A stretch of DNA of 64,000 nt, from the NCBI RefSeq assembly GCF_025770785.1, contig NZ_JANZLA010000007.1, positions 170,114 through 234,113 of the forward strand. The letters run 5' to 3'. Made by a program: the position numbers and the translations under genes. Below, piece after piece: positions 33,397-40,721 of this stretch (within the stretch, counting starts at the first letter, position 1; each line of letters opens with the position of its first letter). This stretch comes from Cellulomonas sp. SG140. GTDB lineage: Bacteria > Actinomycetota > Actinomycetes > Actinomycetales > Cellulomonadaceae. The notes beneath the pieces were generated by a model. That model made no database searches. It had not been told where the DNA came from and saw only the letters and a program-made list of their open reading frames with translations.

Positions 33397-34032
33397 ATGG
33401 TGCTGTGGCAGGTGATCGGGTGGGTCGGGTCCGGGCTGGTCGTCCTGTCGTTGATGCAGGCGCGGGTGCTGCGGTTCCGGTGGATGAACCTGGCCGGTGC
33501 CGTGGTGGCGACCGTGTACAACGCCGTGTTCGCCATCTGGCCGTTCGCCGCGATGAACGGCGCGATCGCCGTGATCGACGTGTACTGGCTGTGGCGGTTG
33601 CTGCGCGAGCGGCACGACTCGGCGGTGTACGAGGTGGTGGAGGTGGCGCCGGACGACGCCTACCTGCAGCACGTGCTCGGCGTGCACGCCGCCGACATCG
33701 CGCAGTTCCGAGCGCCGGCGCCTGCCTCCGTGCCCGCGTCGGCCGAGCCCACGGACGGGCGCGTCGCGTTCCTCGTCGTGCGCGGTGACGAGACGGTGGG
33801 CGTGGTGCTGGTGCGGCGTCTCGACGAGGGCGTCGGGTACGTGGAGCTCGACTGGGTGACGCCGCGGTTCCGCGACTTCACGCCAGGGGAGTTCGTGTAC
33901 CGACGCAGCGGCGTGTTCGCCGAGCACGGGTTCCGCCGGCTCGTGGCACCGGCCGGTGAGTCGGACTACCTGACCCGCGTCGGCTTCCGCCGCGAGGCGG
34001 ACGGTTGGGTGCGCGAGGTGGCGGCCGCCTGA
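33397..34032 (+). CDS. Membrane protein with YgjV-like helices and GNAT-like tail
   Basis: Residues 1-72 form three membrane helices (VIGWVGSGLVVLSLMQARVL, NLAGAVVATVYNAVFAIWPF, MNGAIAVIDVYWLWRLL) resembling YgjV-type inner-membrane proteins. Residues 75-211 are soluble and resemble a degenerate acetyltransferase fold (GRVAFLVVRGDETVGVVLVR, then FRRLVAPAGESDYLTRVGFR). No catalytic assignment is possible. The start at ATG 33397 fits the first helix. Confidence 0.7.
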   Translation: MVLWQVIGWVGSGLVVLSLMQARVLRFRWMNLAGAVVATVYNAVFAIWPFAAMNGAIAVIDVYWLWRLLRERHDSAVYEVVEVAPDDAYLQHVLGVHAADIAQFRAPAPASVPASAEPTDGRVAFLVVRGDETVGVVLVRRLDEGVGYVELDWVTPRFRDFTPGEFVYRRSGVFAEHGFRRLVAPAGESDYLTRVGFRREADGWVREVAAA

Positions 34033-34114
34033 CGCGTGCGCGGCTGCCCTGTGGGTGAGCCGCCGGCATCAGGGGCGCACCGGGCGTGCAGCCGCTGTCA
34101 GGGGCGGGTCGGCC

Positions 34115-34495
34115 TCAGGGGTTGGCCGCGTCGATCGCCGCGAGACGCGGGTCGCCGATCACGCCCATCACCACCCGGATTCCGAGCTTGCCGAGCGTGT
34201 TCTGCATCGGCGGCCCCATGTGGCCGGTCACCACCACCTGCACGCCGTTGTCCCGCAGGAACCGCACCACACGGGCGTGGTGCGCACCCTCGCCGCCCTC
34301 GTCGTGCGCGACGTCCCACCGCACGTCGTGGACCTCCCAGCTGCGGATCGTCGCACCGTCGATGGTCGCCACCGCGACCTGCGGGGCGCGGCCCCAGCCG
34401 CCACCCACCTGGTCGCCGTGCAGCGCGACGGCGACGACGACGGGTCCGCCGAACGTGGTGGTGGTCTCCTGCTCGATGTTGGGCGTCTCGCTCAT
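34115..34495 (-). CDS. NifX/NifB-family Fe-Mo cluster-binding-like protein
   Basis: This 126-residue protein has the small RNase H-like fold of the dinitrogenase iron-molybdenum cofactor family (PF02579): VVVAVALHGDQVGGGWGRAP at the start and QVVVTGHMGPPMQNTLGKLG before a final strand. No nif gene is nearby. Stand-alone members are widespread in non-diazotrophs and their ligand is unknown. Confidence 0.75.
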   Translation of the reverse strand: MSETPNIEQETTTTFGGPVVVAVALHGDQVGGGWGRAPQVAVATIDGATIRSWEVHDVRWDVAHDEGGEGAHHARVVRFLRDNGVQVVVTGHMGPPMQNTLGKLGIRVVMGVIGDPRLAAIDAANP

Positions 34496-34572
34496 GGCGA
34501 CATCCTGCCGCGGGCCCTCCCGCCCCGCCGCTCACCCGCCGTCCTGTCGGTGCCGCGTCGTACGGTCGAGGC

Positions 34573-35055
34573 GTGCCACAGCTCAGCGCGGGACTGCTGC
34601 TCTACCGTCGCGCCGGCCCCGACGCCGCCCCGGAGGTGTTCGCCGGGCACATGGGCGGCCCGTTCTGGGCCCGCAAGCCGACGCACTCGTGGTCCATCCC
34701 CAAGGGGCTGGTCGAACCCGGCGAGGAGCCGCTGGACACCGCCCGCCGCGAGTTCGCCGAGGAGGTCGGCGTGCCGGCGCCGGAGGTCGGGTACGCGGAG
34801 CTGGGGGAGTACCGGTACTCGTCAGGCAAGCGGCTGCTGGTGTTCACGGCCGAGGCGGACGCGCCGACGGGTCAGGTCGGGGCGGCCACCGTGGAGCTCG
34901 AGTGGCCGCCCCGGTCGGGACGGATCCAGTCGTTCCCGGAGATCGACCGGCTGGCGTGGATGCCGGTGGACCAGGCGCGGGAGCTGCTGGTGGCGGCTCA
35001 GGGACCGATGCTGGACGACCTGCTGGCGCTCGTGGGAGCGGCCCCCGAGGCCTGA
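34573..35055 (+). CDS. NUDIX hydrolase
   Basis: This 160-residue protein has the Nudix box from GLVEPGEEPLDTARREFAEE to VGVP, around residues 48-70, preceded by HMGGPFWARKPTHSWSIPKG, a pattern typical of a broad bacterial subgroup acting on nucleotide derivatives. The start is a GTG at 34573 (MPQLSAGLLLYRR). The substrate is not predictable. Confidence 0.88.
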   Translation: MPQLSAGLLLYRRAGPDAAPEVFAGHMGGPFWARKPTHSWSIPKGLVEPGEEPLDTARREFAEEVGVPAPEVGYAELGEYRYSSGKRLLVFTAEADAPTGQVGAATVELEWPPRSGRIQSFPEIDRLAWMPVDQARELLVAAQGPMLDDLLALVGAAPEA

Positions 35056-35059
35056 GGGG

Positions 35060-35413
35060 CTACGCGTCGCGGTCGGCTCGGCTATCGCCGCCCGGCTGGC
35101 GGTCGCGGTCCCGCTCGGCCAGGGCCGGCGGCAGCACCACCACGCCGGAGTCGAGGTCCGGGGGGCCCTCCACCGGCGCCTGCCTGATGTCGAGCGCGTG
35201 CCGGTCCTGCTCGTCTGTGACGTGGTGGCGGGACGGCTGGAACACCTCGACCAGGTCGCCGAGCAGGCCGCTGGCCACGCCCGACCCTTCGCGGGTGGCC
35301 GGTCGCGGGCGGGGACGACGACGGTCGAACCACCCGGCCGCGACGGCGCGGTCGACCGCGATCAGCAGCACGACGAGGGCCACGGCGACGGCGATCCAGG
35401 CCCCGGTGCTCAT
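35060..35413 (-). CDS. DUF6191-like single-pass membrane protein
   Basis: This 117-residue protein has one N-terminal membrane helix (WIAVAVALVVLLIAVDRAVA) followed by an Arg/Pro-rich soluble part with GVASGLLGDLVEVFQPSRHH, a motif I associate with DUF6191 proteins. The function is unknown. It converges with the NUDIX gene, ending four bases from its stop. Confidence 0.7.
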   Translation of the reverse strand: MSTGAWIAVAVALVVLLIAVDRAVAAGWFDRRRPRPRPATREGSGVASGLLGDLVEVFQPSRHHVTDEQDRHALDIRQAPVEGPPDLDSGVVVLPPALAERDRDRQPGGDSRADRDA

Positions 35414-35476
35414 GCCTCCAGGCTCGCACGGCAACGTCCGTCGACGACGCCCTCATCCGGACCCCACCGGCTGCCG

Positions 35477-36679
35477 ATGTCCACCGGGGGCGGCAGAGGG
35501 GGAGACGTGGCCGACATCGGGAGCGGTCGGCACACGCGCGACCCTGCCGTGCCACCGCCGGTGGACGCCGAGCTCACCCGGCTGTCGCTGCGATGGACGT
35601 TCAGGGCGCTGACCGTCGTCGTCGCCGTCTGGTTCCTGGCTGGTGCCGTGGGTGCCTGGTGCGACCTCTGGGGGCGGTACGGCGAGCTCGACTGGGTGGT
35701 CCTCCTCGCCGGGCGCGGCTCGGGTGGGGTCTGGCACCTGACCGTGTCCCGCGGCCACTTCGCGGCTTTCGCGCTGGGCGCGACCGGCGTCGCGTTGGTC
35801 GCCTCGGCCGTGGGTACCTGGCAGCTGGTGACGGCTGCGCAGAGTGGTTCGCCGCATCGTGGCCCGTCGCGGTGGTCCATCGCAGGTGTCGTCATCGCGG
35901 TGGGCGTTGGTGTCGGCATCGCCGGCTGCTTCGTCGTCGCGGAGCTCTGGTCGCCGTCCTCGGACGCCGTGCTGGTGCCCGCCACCGCGCCTGAGCTGCT
36001 CGGCGTCTTCGCGGGGTCCCTGTTCGCCTCTGGTGTCCGCCGCCGCTTCGATCCGTGGCGATGGCAGGAGCGGACCTCGTCCTCGGTGCGCCCGCGTGCC
36101 GAGGGTGCACCGCACCCGTCGACGGTGCGGCCGGCACCCGGGCGGCCGGGGGCCGGTGGGTGGCCAGCCGCGTTGGCTCGGGAGGTCCGCAACGCCGCGG
36201 TCGGGGTCACTCCTGCCATCGGCACCGCCCATCCGCCGGCGCCGCGTGCCGCGCGCGTCAGCGTGGGCCGGGTGCAGGTCACGCCGGCGGGTGTCTCGTG
36301 GTCCAAGCGCCGAGGTGGCGGCTTCATCCCGGCGGGGCAGGTGGCCGCAGTCCTCCTGGCCGACATGGCGTCGGCCGGTTCCGTCGTGGTGTACGGCTTG
36401 GTGCTCGATGCCGGTGGGGCGGCGCTCCTGCGGGTGTCGGCAGGCGGGGGTGGGCCGGCCGGCACGCAGAACAGACGTCGGCTCACCCAGCTCTGGCAGC
36501 CGCTCGACGTTCCGGTGAGCCGCTACTACGGGCCGGCGAGCCGCGCGAAGGACCTCAGACGGCGGTGGCCGGAGGCCTTCTCCTGGCTGCAGGCGTACCC
36601 GGGCACGGCGATGCTGGTGGTGGTGCTGGTCTGGATCACCGTCGTCGTCCCGCTCGGCTCCTTCCTCGGGAGTCGCTGA
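35477..36679 (+). CDS. Hypothetical membrane protein
   Basis: This 400-residue protein has about five predicted membrane helices: four in the N-terminal half (including WTFRALTVVVAVWFLAGAVG and GVVIAVGVGVGIAGCFVVAE) and one at the C-terminus (AMLVVVLVWITVVVPLGSFL). A soluble middle domain lies between (about residues 195-360). I recognise no family. The start is uncertain between ATG 35477 and GTG 35507. Confidence 0.65.
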   Translation: MSTGGGRGGDVADIGSGRHTRDPAVPPPVDAELTRLSLRWTFRALTVVVAVWFLAGAVGAWCDLWGRYGELDWVVLLAGRGSGGVWHLTVSRGHFAAFALGATGVALVASAVGTWQLVTAAQSGSPHRGPSRWSIAGVVIAVGVGVGIAGCFVVAELWSPSSDAVLVPATAPELLGVFAGSLFASGVRRRFDPWRWQERTSSSVRPRAEGAPHPSTVRPAPGRPGAGGWPAALAREVRNAAVGVTPAIGTAHPPAPRAARVSVGRVQVTPAGVSWSKRRGGGFIPAGQVAAVLLADMASAGSVVVYGLVLDAGGAALLRVSAGGGGPAGTQNRRRLTQLWQPLDVPVSRYYGPASRAKDLRRRWPEAFSWLQAYPGTAMLVVVLVWITVVVPLGSFLGSR

Positions 36680-36719
36680 TCAGCCACTGCACCGGCTGAC
36701 CGGCGGGTGGCACCGCAGG

Positions 36720-37961
36720 CTAGACATCGGCGAGCTGAGGCTGCACTCCTCTCGACGGGCTGGCGACGCGGGCCCGGGCGAGCACCAGCGCCGCGGCGGC
36801 CATCATCACCAAGCCGACGGCGTAGGGCGCGGTGTGGCTGATCGACGCGTACAACGCACCGGCCAGCAGGGGTGCGACCACGCCGATGCCGGCGGTGACC
36901 GACTGGATCGCCCCTGCGAGCCACCCCTGCTCGTCGCCGTCGACGGCGTTCGACGCGACCCCGTCCATGGTGGCCTGCGCCGCGCCCTGGCCCGCGGCGA
37001 GCACCAGCGTGCCGACGACGAACAGCCACGGCTGCGCCAGCACCGAGGCGACGACCGCCAGGCACAGCATCCCGGCGGCCTGCGTGACGATCCCGCCGAG
37101 CAGCACGCCACGCTCGCCGTGCCGGCGCAGCAGCAGCCCCAGCAGCCCGCCCTGGATCACGATGTCCACGACTCCCACCACGGCGGTGAGCAGGCCGATC
37201 CGGGTCGGCGTCCAGGTGAGGGAGTCGAGCGCCAGCACGCTGAAGTTGTTGACGAAGAAGCTGAACGGGACCGTCACCAGCACGATGCCGACCAGCAGGC
37301 CGCGCAGCTCGGGCCGGGTGAACGCGCCCGTCAGCACCCGGAACGGATGCAGGTCCCCCAGCCGGAGCGTGCGGGTGCGGCGCTCGGCGGGCAGGCTCTC
37401 CGGCAGCAGGACCAGGCTGATCACGCCGATCACGGCGGCGGTCCCGGCGGTGACGAACACGGGGAAGTCCACGTTCACCGCGGCCAGCAGCCCGCCGAGC
37501 GCGGGACCCACCATGGTGCCGATCCCGGACAGCGCACCGAGCAGGCCGAACCGGCGGGCCCGCTGCTCGGGCGGCGTGATGTCCGCGAGGTAGGCGAACA
37601 ACGCGGGTAGGTCCCCGGCGGTCGCGCCCTGCACGATGCGACCGAGCACCAGCACCCACAGCGCGCCGCCGATTCCGAAGAGCAGGTAGCCCACCGCGGC
37701 GCCGAAGGCCGCCACGACGATGATCGGCCGGCGTCCGACACGGTCGGAGAGGGCACCGAGCAGCGGGGCGACGAGGAACGTGCACAGCCCGTTGACCGCC
37801 TCGAGGACGCCGACCCACAGCGCCAGATGGGCGTGCGAGACGTAGCGGAGGACGACGAACGGCAGCACCGGCAGCACGACGGTCATCCCGGCGGTGGTCA
37901 GCATCGTCAGGACGACGAGCATCGCCCAGGCGCGGCGACCCTGAGAGGTCGATGGTGTCAT
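36720..37961 (-). CDS. MFS drug efflux transporter, TetA-like
   Basis: This 413-residue, 12-helix major facilitator protein has motif A in GALSDRVGRRPIIV near residue 64 and the DHA1/TetA-like opening LTTAGMTVVLPVLPFVVLRY. It likely exports a drug or metabolite with H+. The -35/-10 pair upstream places the transcription start at or very near the ATG, implying a leaderless mRNA. It is divergent from a TetR gene at 38030. Confidence 0.88.
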   Translation of the reverse strand: MTPSTSQGRRAWAMLVVLTMLTTAGMTVVLPVLPFVVLRYVSHAHLALWVGVLEAVNGLCTFLVAPLLGALSDRVGRRPIIVVAAFGAAVGYLLFGIGGALWVLVLGRIVQGATAGDLPALFAYLADITPPEQRARRFGLLGALSGIGTMVGPALGGLLAAVNVDFPVFVTAGTAAVIGVISLVLLPESLPAERRTRTLRLGDLHPFRVLTGAFTRPELRGLLVGIVLVTVPFSFFVNNFSVLALDSLTWTPTRIGLLTAVVGVVDIVIQGGLLGLLLRRHGERGVLLGGIVTQAAGMLCLAVVASVLAQPWLFVVGTLVLAAGQGAAQATMDGVASNAVDGDEQGWLAGAIQSVTAGIGVVAPLLAGALYASISHTAPYAVGLVMMAAAALVLARARVASPSRGVQPQLADV

Positions 37962-37967
37962 GCCGAA

Positions 37968-38019
37968 ACTGTAGCGATACCAGTTACGGTGTCAAACCAA
38001 GTATGGCACCGTAGCGATA
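37968..38019. promoter_or_regulatory. Divergent MFS/tetR promoter with repeats
   Basis: On the minus strand TTGACA (37990-37995) and TACAGT (37968-37973) are separated by 16 bases and serve the MFS gene. TACGGTG (37985-37991) and CACCGTA (38007-38013) are inverted copies, and GTAGCGATA is directly repeated at 37971 and 38011. These overlap the promoter and are the likely TetR operator. Confidence 0.6.
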
Positions 38020-38029
38020 AGGTGCTGCG

Positions 38030-38680
38030 GTGACGGAGACGACGACCGGGCAGGCGACGACCGGGCAGACGAGCACCCCCGGGCGGCGCGAGCGCAAGAA
38101 GGCCGCGACGCGCAAGGCGATCTCGGACGCGGCCACCGAGCTGTTCCTCGAGCACGGCTTCGACGCCGTCACCATCCGGGAGATCGCCGAGAAGGCCGAC
38201 GTGTCGCCCACCACCGTCCTTGCGCACTTCCCGCAGAAGGAGGCGCTCGTCTTCGACGAGGACGAGGAGCAGCGCGCGCAGCTGGTCGCCGTGGTGACCG
38301 ACCGGCCGGCCGGCGTCTCGCTGGCGCGGGCCTTCCACGACCACCTCCGGGACGACCTGATCGCGAACCTGGTCGGCCACGCGGAGTTCGACCGTCGGGT
38401 GCGCCAGTTCTGGGAGCTCATCCAGTCGACCCCCACGCTGGCGGAGTACGGGCAGCGGCTGTGGCTGCGGCACGAGGACGCCGTCGCCGCCGCCATCGCG
38501 CAGCAGCTCGGCCAGGAGGAGCCTGAGGACCAGGTGCGGGTGTTCGCGCGGTTCGTGCTGCAGCTCGCGACGCTCGCCGGCACCAGCAGCGACCGGCTGC
38601 GGATGCTCGACGCCGGGTTCGAGCTGCTCGAGCACGGGTGGTCGGGCTACGAGGCGGAGCACCCGCGCGCCGACCGCTGA
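38030..38680 (+). CDS. TetR/AcrR-family regulator of the adjacent MFS gene
   Basis: This 216-residue protein has an N-terminal HTH at residues 22-70: RKAISDAATELFLEHGFDAV, TIREIAEKADVSPTTVLAHF, PQKEALVFDED. The ligand domain follows. It starts at GTG 38030 after an AAGG-containing leader. Divergence from the MFS gene and shared repeats suggest local repression relieved by an exported compound. Confidence 0.88.
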   Translation: MTETTTGQATTGQTSTPGRRERKKAATRKAISDAATELFLEHGFDAVTIREIAEKADVSPTTVLAHFPQKEALVFDEDEEQRAQLVAVVTDRPAGVSLARAFHDHLRDDLIANLVGHAEFDRRVRQFWELIQSTPTLAEYGQRLWLRHEDAVAAAIAQQLGQEEPEDQVRVFARFVLQLATLAGTSSDRLRMLDAGFELLEHGWSGYEAEHPRADR

Positions 38681-38697
38681 GCGGCCGGTCCGGCGTG

Positions 38698-38726
38698 CCG
38701 CCGAGGCGCGATCTGCTGTCGGCGGA
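38698..38726 (+). promoter_or_regulatory. PopR-like box upstream of popR
   Basis: TCTGCT-GTC-GGCGGA (38712-38726) matches TCTGCC-N3-GGCAGA at 10 of 12 positions. The 28-base stretch 38698-38725 has CCGCCGA/TCGGCGG ends and agrees at 20 of 28 positions with the palindrome before clpP3 (40610-40637). This suggests autoregulation. Confidence 0.55.
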
Positions 38727-38766
38727 ACGAGGGGACGCGCGGCACCGCCGCGGTTAGCGTCGCGAC

Positions 38767-39279
38767 ATGGCGACGAGGTCCGGCGGTGCGGAGCAGTGGT
38801 ACGGGACCGATGGCGGCGGTGCGCCGGCAACGGGCGCCTCGAACGACGGTCGGGACGCTGCCGCTCACACCGCAACCGCCGACCTGGTGCGGATCGGCGC
38901 CCGACGGCCGCCGTGGCGGCTCGCCGTCGGCAGCGTGCTGCGGGACTGGCGGACCGACCAGGGGCTGCGGCTGTCCGACGTGGCCAAGCGGGCTCGCGTG
39001 TCCGTCCAGTACCTGTCCGAGGTGGAGCGGGGTCGCAAGGAGCCGTCGTCGGAGGTGCTCGGCGCCGTGACGCAGGCTCTGGGCGGCTCGTTGACCGACC
39101 TCGCGCTGGGGGTGGCTCGTCACCTCGCCGCCGCCGACGGCCGCCGCCGGACGGTCGCCTCCGGCCCGGCCCGGATCGCCCAGGTCCGCGAGCTCCGGGC
39201 CGTCACCACGTCGACGACGGTGTCCCGCGTCGACGCACGGGACACCGTCGAACGAGACGTCCTGCTCCTCGCGGCCTGA
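38767..39279 (+). CDS. popR: PopR/ClgR-family XRE regulator of clpP genes
   Basis: This 170-residue protein has a central XRE helix-turn-helix at about residues 54-115 ([51 protein letters not shown]), the [13 protein letters not shown] core being typical of ClgR/PopR. The protein ends in Leu-Ala-Ala; in S. lividans the two terminal alanines of PopR are needed for its degradation by ClpP. The neighbouring clpP pair is preceded by an exact PopR consensus, supporting the name. The N-terminal 50 residues are variable. Expected role: activator of clpP3-clpP4 when the main ClpP is limiting. Confidence 0.8.
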   Translation: MATRSGGAEQWYGTDGGGAPATGASNDGRDAAAHTATADLVRIGARRPPWRLAVGSVLRDWRTDQGLRLSDVAKRARVSVQYLSEVERGRKEPSSEVLGAVTQALGGSLTDLALGVARHLAAADGRRRTVASGPARIAQVRELRAVTTSTTVSRVDARDTVERDVLLLAA

Positions 39280-39282
39280 CGG

Positions 39283-39304
39283 GTCGCCCGGTCGGCCGGG
39301 CGAC
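39283..39304. terminator. Bidirectional hairpin between popR and clpP4
   Basis: GTCGCCCGG (39283-39291) pairs perfectly with CCGGGCGAC (39296-39304) around a TCGG loop, immediately after the popR stop and before the end of the convergent clpP4 gene. It probably terminates both transcripts. Confidence 0.65.
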
Positions 39305-39320
39305 GCGGTCCGGCCGGGGT

Positions 39321-39350
39321 GTCCGTCGTCGTCCGTCGTCGTCCGTCGTC
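39321..39350. repeat. 10-base tandem repeat, three perfect copies
   Basis: GTCCGTCGTC is repeated three times without change, ending exactly at the clpP4 stop codon. It lies in the 3' untranslated region of clpP4. Confidence 0.9.
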
Positions 39351-39956
39351 CTACCCCGCTCGCCGCAGCGCACCCTCCCGGCCGACGATCACCCGGTCGG
39401 CCAACCCGTACGCCACCGCCTGCTCGGCGGTGAGCACCAGCTCCCGGTCGGTGTCGCGGCGCAGGGTCGCGACGTCCTTCCCCGTGTGGGTCGACAGCAC
39501 CTCCTCCAGCTCGGCACGCACGCGCACGATCTCGTCGGCCGCCAGGATCAGGTCCGGCACGTCGCCGCGGGCCTGCGTGCCCGGCTGGTGCAGCACCATC
39601 CGTGCGTGCCGCAGGATCGCCCGGCTGCCGGCCGCACCCCCCGCGACCAGGACCGCCGCATCGGCCGACGCCTGGCCGACGCACGTGGTGAACACGGGCG
39701 AGCGGACGTACTGCATGGCGTCGTAGATGGCGAGCATCGCCGACGGGGAGCCGCCGGGGGAGTTCACGTAGAGGTCGATCGGCATGTCCGGCTGGGCCGA
39801 CTCCAGGTGCAGCAGCTGGGCGACGACCACGTTGGCCACGTCGTCGTCGATCGCCGACCCGAGGTAGACGATGCGGTCGGCGAGCAGCCGGCTGTACACG
39901 TCCAGGGCGCGCTCGCCGCCGCCGGCCAGGCGCTCCACCACGTAGGGGACGATCAT
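39351..39956 (-). CDS. clpP4: ClpP-family serine peptidase, second gene of pair
   Basis: This 201-residue ClpP has the SPGGSPSAMLAIYDAMQ loop near residue 68, the nucleophile in VGQASADAAVLVAGG near 95, the catalytic His in RHARMVLHQPG, and an Asp in LRRDTDRELVLT. All three catalytic residues appear present, though QASADA departs from the usual MAASMG context. It overlaps the upstream clpP3 by ATGA, so both subunits are made together, probably forming a mixed tetradecamer. No Clp ATPase gene is nearby. The name follows the Streptomyces order clpP3-clpP4. Confidence 0.85.
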   Translation of the reverse strand: MIVPYVVERLAGGGERALDVYSRLLADRIVYLGSAIDDDVANVVVAQLLHLESAQPDMPIDLYVNSPGGSPSAMLAIYDAMQYVRSPVFTTCVGQASADAAVLVAGGAAGSRAILRHARMVLHQPGTQARGDVPDLILAADEIVRVRAELEEVLSTHTGKDVATLRRDTDRELVLTAEQAVAYGLADRVIVGREGALRRAG

Positions 39957-40567
39957 CGCCGCACCCCGAATCCCACCGGCCCGGTCACGCCGGGGAGCAG
40001 CTGGTCCAGGCGCTCCACCACGCCGTCGACGAACCCGTACTCCCGGGCCTCCTCGGCGGTGAACCACCGGTCGCGCCGGGAGTCCTCCCGGATCCGCTCC
40101 AGGGGCTGGCCGGTGTCGGCCGCGACCAGGCCCAGCACGGTGTCGCGCATGTGCCGCAGGTCGTCGGCCTGCACCTCGATGTCCACCGCCGTGCCGCCGA
40201 TGCCGGCCGAGCCCTGGTGCAGCAGGATCCGGCTGTGCCGCAGGGCGGACCGCTTGCCCTTGGTGCCCGACGACAGCAGGAACTGCCCGGCGCTGGCCGC
40301 CCAGCCGACCGCCACGGTCGCCACGTCGTTGGGGATCAGGTCCATCACGTCGCGGATCGCCAGCATCGCCGGCACCGAGCCGCCGGGGGAGCTGATCAGC
40401 AGGGTGATGTCCTTCTCGGGGTCGTCGGCTGCCAGGAGCAGCAGCGACGAGCACAGTCGGTTGCCCAGGGTCTCGTCGAGCGCCGAGCCGAGCAGCAGGA
40501 TCCGCCGGTGCAGCAGGCGGGTGGTCAGCTCGTCGTCGACGCCCGGTCGGTAGGTCGTCTCGTCCAT
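39953..40567 (-). CDS. clpP3: ClpP-family serine peptidase, first gene of pair
   Basis: This 204-residue ClpP has SSPGGSVPAMLAIRDVMD near residue 60, nucleophile motif VGWAASAGQFLLSSG near 88, the His in RHSRILLHQGSAG, and RIREDSRRDRWFTAEEA near 165. In the last motif the usual RDTDRD is RDSRRD, so the catalytic Asp context is altered (RxDxxRD is kept). It starts at ATG 40567. The promoter region carries an exact PopR consensus and a near-copy. Confidence 0.85.
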   Translation of the reverse strand: MDETTYRPGVDDELTTRLLHRRILLLGSALDETLGNRLCSSLLLLAADDPEKDITLLISSPGGSVPAMLAIRDVMDLIPNDVATVAVGWAASAGQFLLSSGTKGKRSALRHSRILLHQGSAGIGGTAVDIEVQADDLRHMRDTVLGLVAADTGQPLERIREDSRRDRWFTAEEAREYGFVDGVVERLDQLLPGVTGPVGFGVRR

Positions 40568-40608
40568 GACCCCACCGTCCGCCTGGTCGGGTGCCGGAGG
40601 GCGCTGGT

Positions 40609-40638
40609 GCTGCCGGGGGCAGATCTGCCCTCGGCAGA
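40609..40638 (-). promoter_or_regulatory. Tandem PopR boxes upstream of clpP3-clpP4
   Basis: TCTGCC-CTC-GGCAGA (40624-40638) is an exact match to TCTGCC-N3-GGCAGA, reported as the PopR target of S. lividans clpP3-clpP4. Directly abutting it, GCTGCC-GGG-GGCAGA (40609-40623) matches at 11 of 12 positions. Together they form a 28-base palindrome (40610-40637) with one mismatched pair. A further half-site TCTGCC is at 40688-40693, within a ten-base inverted match (CGGTCTGCCG, 40685-40694). Confidence 0.8.
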
Positions 40639-40721
40639 CCGAACCCGCCACGCCCGTCGGACGCCGTCCGTAGGCTCGACGCACCGGTCTGCCGCGCACG
40701 ACGCTCGAGGAGGAGCCCACG

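Noticed and set aside
34115..34495. Evidence for nitrogen fixation from the NifX/NifB-like protein
   Set aside because: No nifHDK or other nif gene is present, and single members of this family are common in non-fixing bacteria.
38767..39279. Naming the regulator ClgR
   Set aside because: ClgR usually acts on clpP1P2/clpC through a different motif. The exact TCTGCC-N3-GGCAGA box, the adjacent clpP pair without tig/clpX and the Ala-Ala end fit PopR better.
39321..39350. CRISPR-like repeats
   Set aside because: Three 10-base units without spacers are a simple tandem repeat. No array or cas gene is present in the window.
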